From the NCBI GenBank assembly GCA_002794515.1, contig PGTJ01000143.1:1-6586 (forward strand): a stretch of 6,586 nt of DNA, in the 5' to 3' direction. The notes under the pieces were generated by a model that was not told where the DNA came from, did no database searches, and saw nothing but the letters and a program-made list of their open reading frames with translations. This document shows positions 6,047 through 6,586 of the stretch, piece after piece (position 1 is the first letter of the stretch; each line of letters opens with the position of its first letter). The position numbers and the translations under genes are program-made. This DNA comes from Phototrophicales bacterium (GTDB taxonomy: Bacteria; Chloroflexota; Anaerolineae; Aggregatilineales; Phototrophicaceae).

Positions 6047-6586
6047 GATGCCAAAACACATATGCCCCGCCCAAAATGAGCATAAAGGCATCGAGCCATT
6101 GGTCGAGGCGTAATCCAGACCACATCGGCATCGCATCTCCGCGCAAATAACCCAATAATATCATGCCCACCGACCATAACATCAAACTCGCGCCGAAACG
6201 CTTATTGGCTAACCATCCCCGCCATATACAGATGACTATGACCAAAAGCACCATCACCGCCCACATCATGCCTAATGGTTGTGTGGCGAAGCGGGGCGCG
6301 ACCATGCCGTTTAGGGCAGGCGCTTCCCAAACCAATGTGGCGGGGTAATCGGTTAAGTTATTAATTTCTGCCCCATACCCACAAAAAAATGCCCCACATG
6401 CCCACCAACCCATGAATCCAACCAAAGGAATAGCGATTGCCCACGATTCGAGCATGAAATGAAAATTCACCTGACGATAAACAATCGTTTTCATTAACCA
6501 CGCGCCGAGCAACCCGCCCGTCAGGGCGCTATGCCAATTCAATCCTCCAGCGTTCATCTGGATGATTTCGTCGGTGTGTTCAGAAA
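6042..6586 (-). CDS. Lgt-like (prolipoprotein diacylglyceryl transferase family) membrane protein, N-terminus outside window
   Basis: This is a multi-pass membrane protein related to Lgt, the enzyme that moves diacylglycerol from phosphatidylglycerol to the lipobox Cys of prolipoproteins. The frame is open from the right edge (nine codons precede the ATG at 6557-6555), so the N-terminal part is missing. Numbered from that Met, family marks are GGLNWHSAL with the conserved His9, APRFATQ (87-93, in the place of RHPSQLYE), and the C-terminal YLRGD...GLRLDQWLD (137-146). About four or five hydrophobic helices are visible (about 11-21, 35-52, 95-113, 122-138, 156-169). The segment in the place of the GRLGNFINGE signature reads GAFFCGYGAE, so the key Arg and Asn are absent and only the Glu stays; the Tyr-Glu after the HPSQ motif is also lost. 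It may be a non-canonical or inactive paralogue rather than the housekeeping lgt, so no symbol is given. It converges on the hydrolase gene and ends within the shared hairpin. Confidence 0.65.
   Translation of the reverse strand, partial: SEHTDEIIQMNAGGLNWHSALTGGLLGAWLMKTIVYRQVNFHFMLESWAIAIPLVGFMGWWACGAFFCGYGAEINNLTDYPATLVWEAPALNGMVAPRFATQPLGMMWAVMVLLVIVICIWRGWLANKRFGASLMLWSVGMILLGYLRGDAMPMWSGLRLDQWLDAFMLILGGAYVFWHR

Overview
The window looks like a piece of a Chloroflexota (probably Anaerolineae-like) chromosome. This is an inference from gene style: a PknB-type kinase with a large extracytoplasmic part, a WD40 lipoprotein, a secreted TAP-type alpha/beta hydrolase and an Lgt-like membrane protein. 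Base composition looks moderate by eye but was not calculated. There is no rRNA, tRNA, CRISPR array or transposase gene.

Layout from left to right. Bases 1-476 (+) hold the C-terminal ATPase half of a sensor histidine kinase that begins before the window. It runs tail to tail into a two-gene minus-strand operon, and the two stop codons share one TTAA (473-476). The operon is a transmembrane Ser/Thr protein kinase (1702-3750, first gene) followed by a WD40-repeat lipoprotein (473-1705, second gene). The kinase TGA and the lipoprotein GTG overlap as GTGA, so the two are probably translationally coupled. The kinase carries its sensor region outside the cell, and the lipoprotein is anchored on the same side, so they may form one signalling unit.

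Bases 3751-4121 separate the divergently transcribed kinase and hydrolase genes. Most of this gap is a compact element, 3897-4086, of about 190 bp. It has 13-bp perfect terminal inverted repeats, two inward 10-bp-arm hairpins arranged as mirror images, and 7-bp flanking direct repeats that match at 6 of 7 positions. It has the architecture of a non-autonomous mobile element (MITE-like) and is the most unusual structure in the window.

Bases 4122-6005 (+) encode a secreted serine hydrolase/peptidase of the tripeptidyl-aminopeptidase (TAP, S33-like) type, with an extra C-terminal domain I cannot assign. A 13-bp hairpin (6018-6046) lies between it and a convergent minus-strand gene (6042 to beyond the right edge). 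That gene encodes a multi-pass membrane protein related to prolipoprotein diacylglyceryl transferase (Lgt), but several residues characteristic of active Lgt appear to be replaced. Nothing in the sequence shows that the hydrolase or the Lgt-like protein works with the kinase operon. The shared theme is only that most products act at or outside the cytoplasmic membrane.
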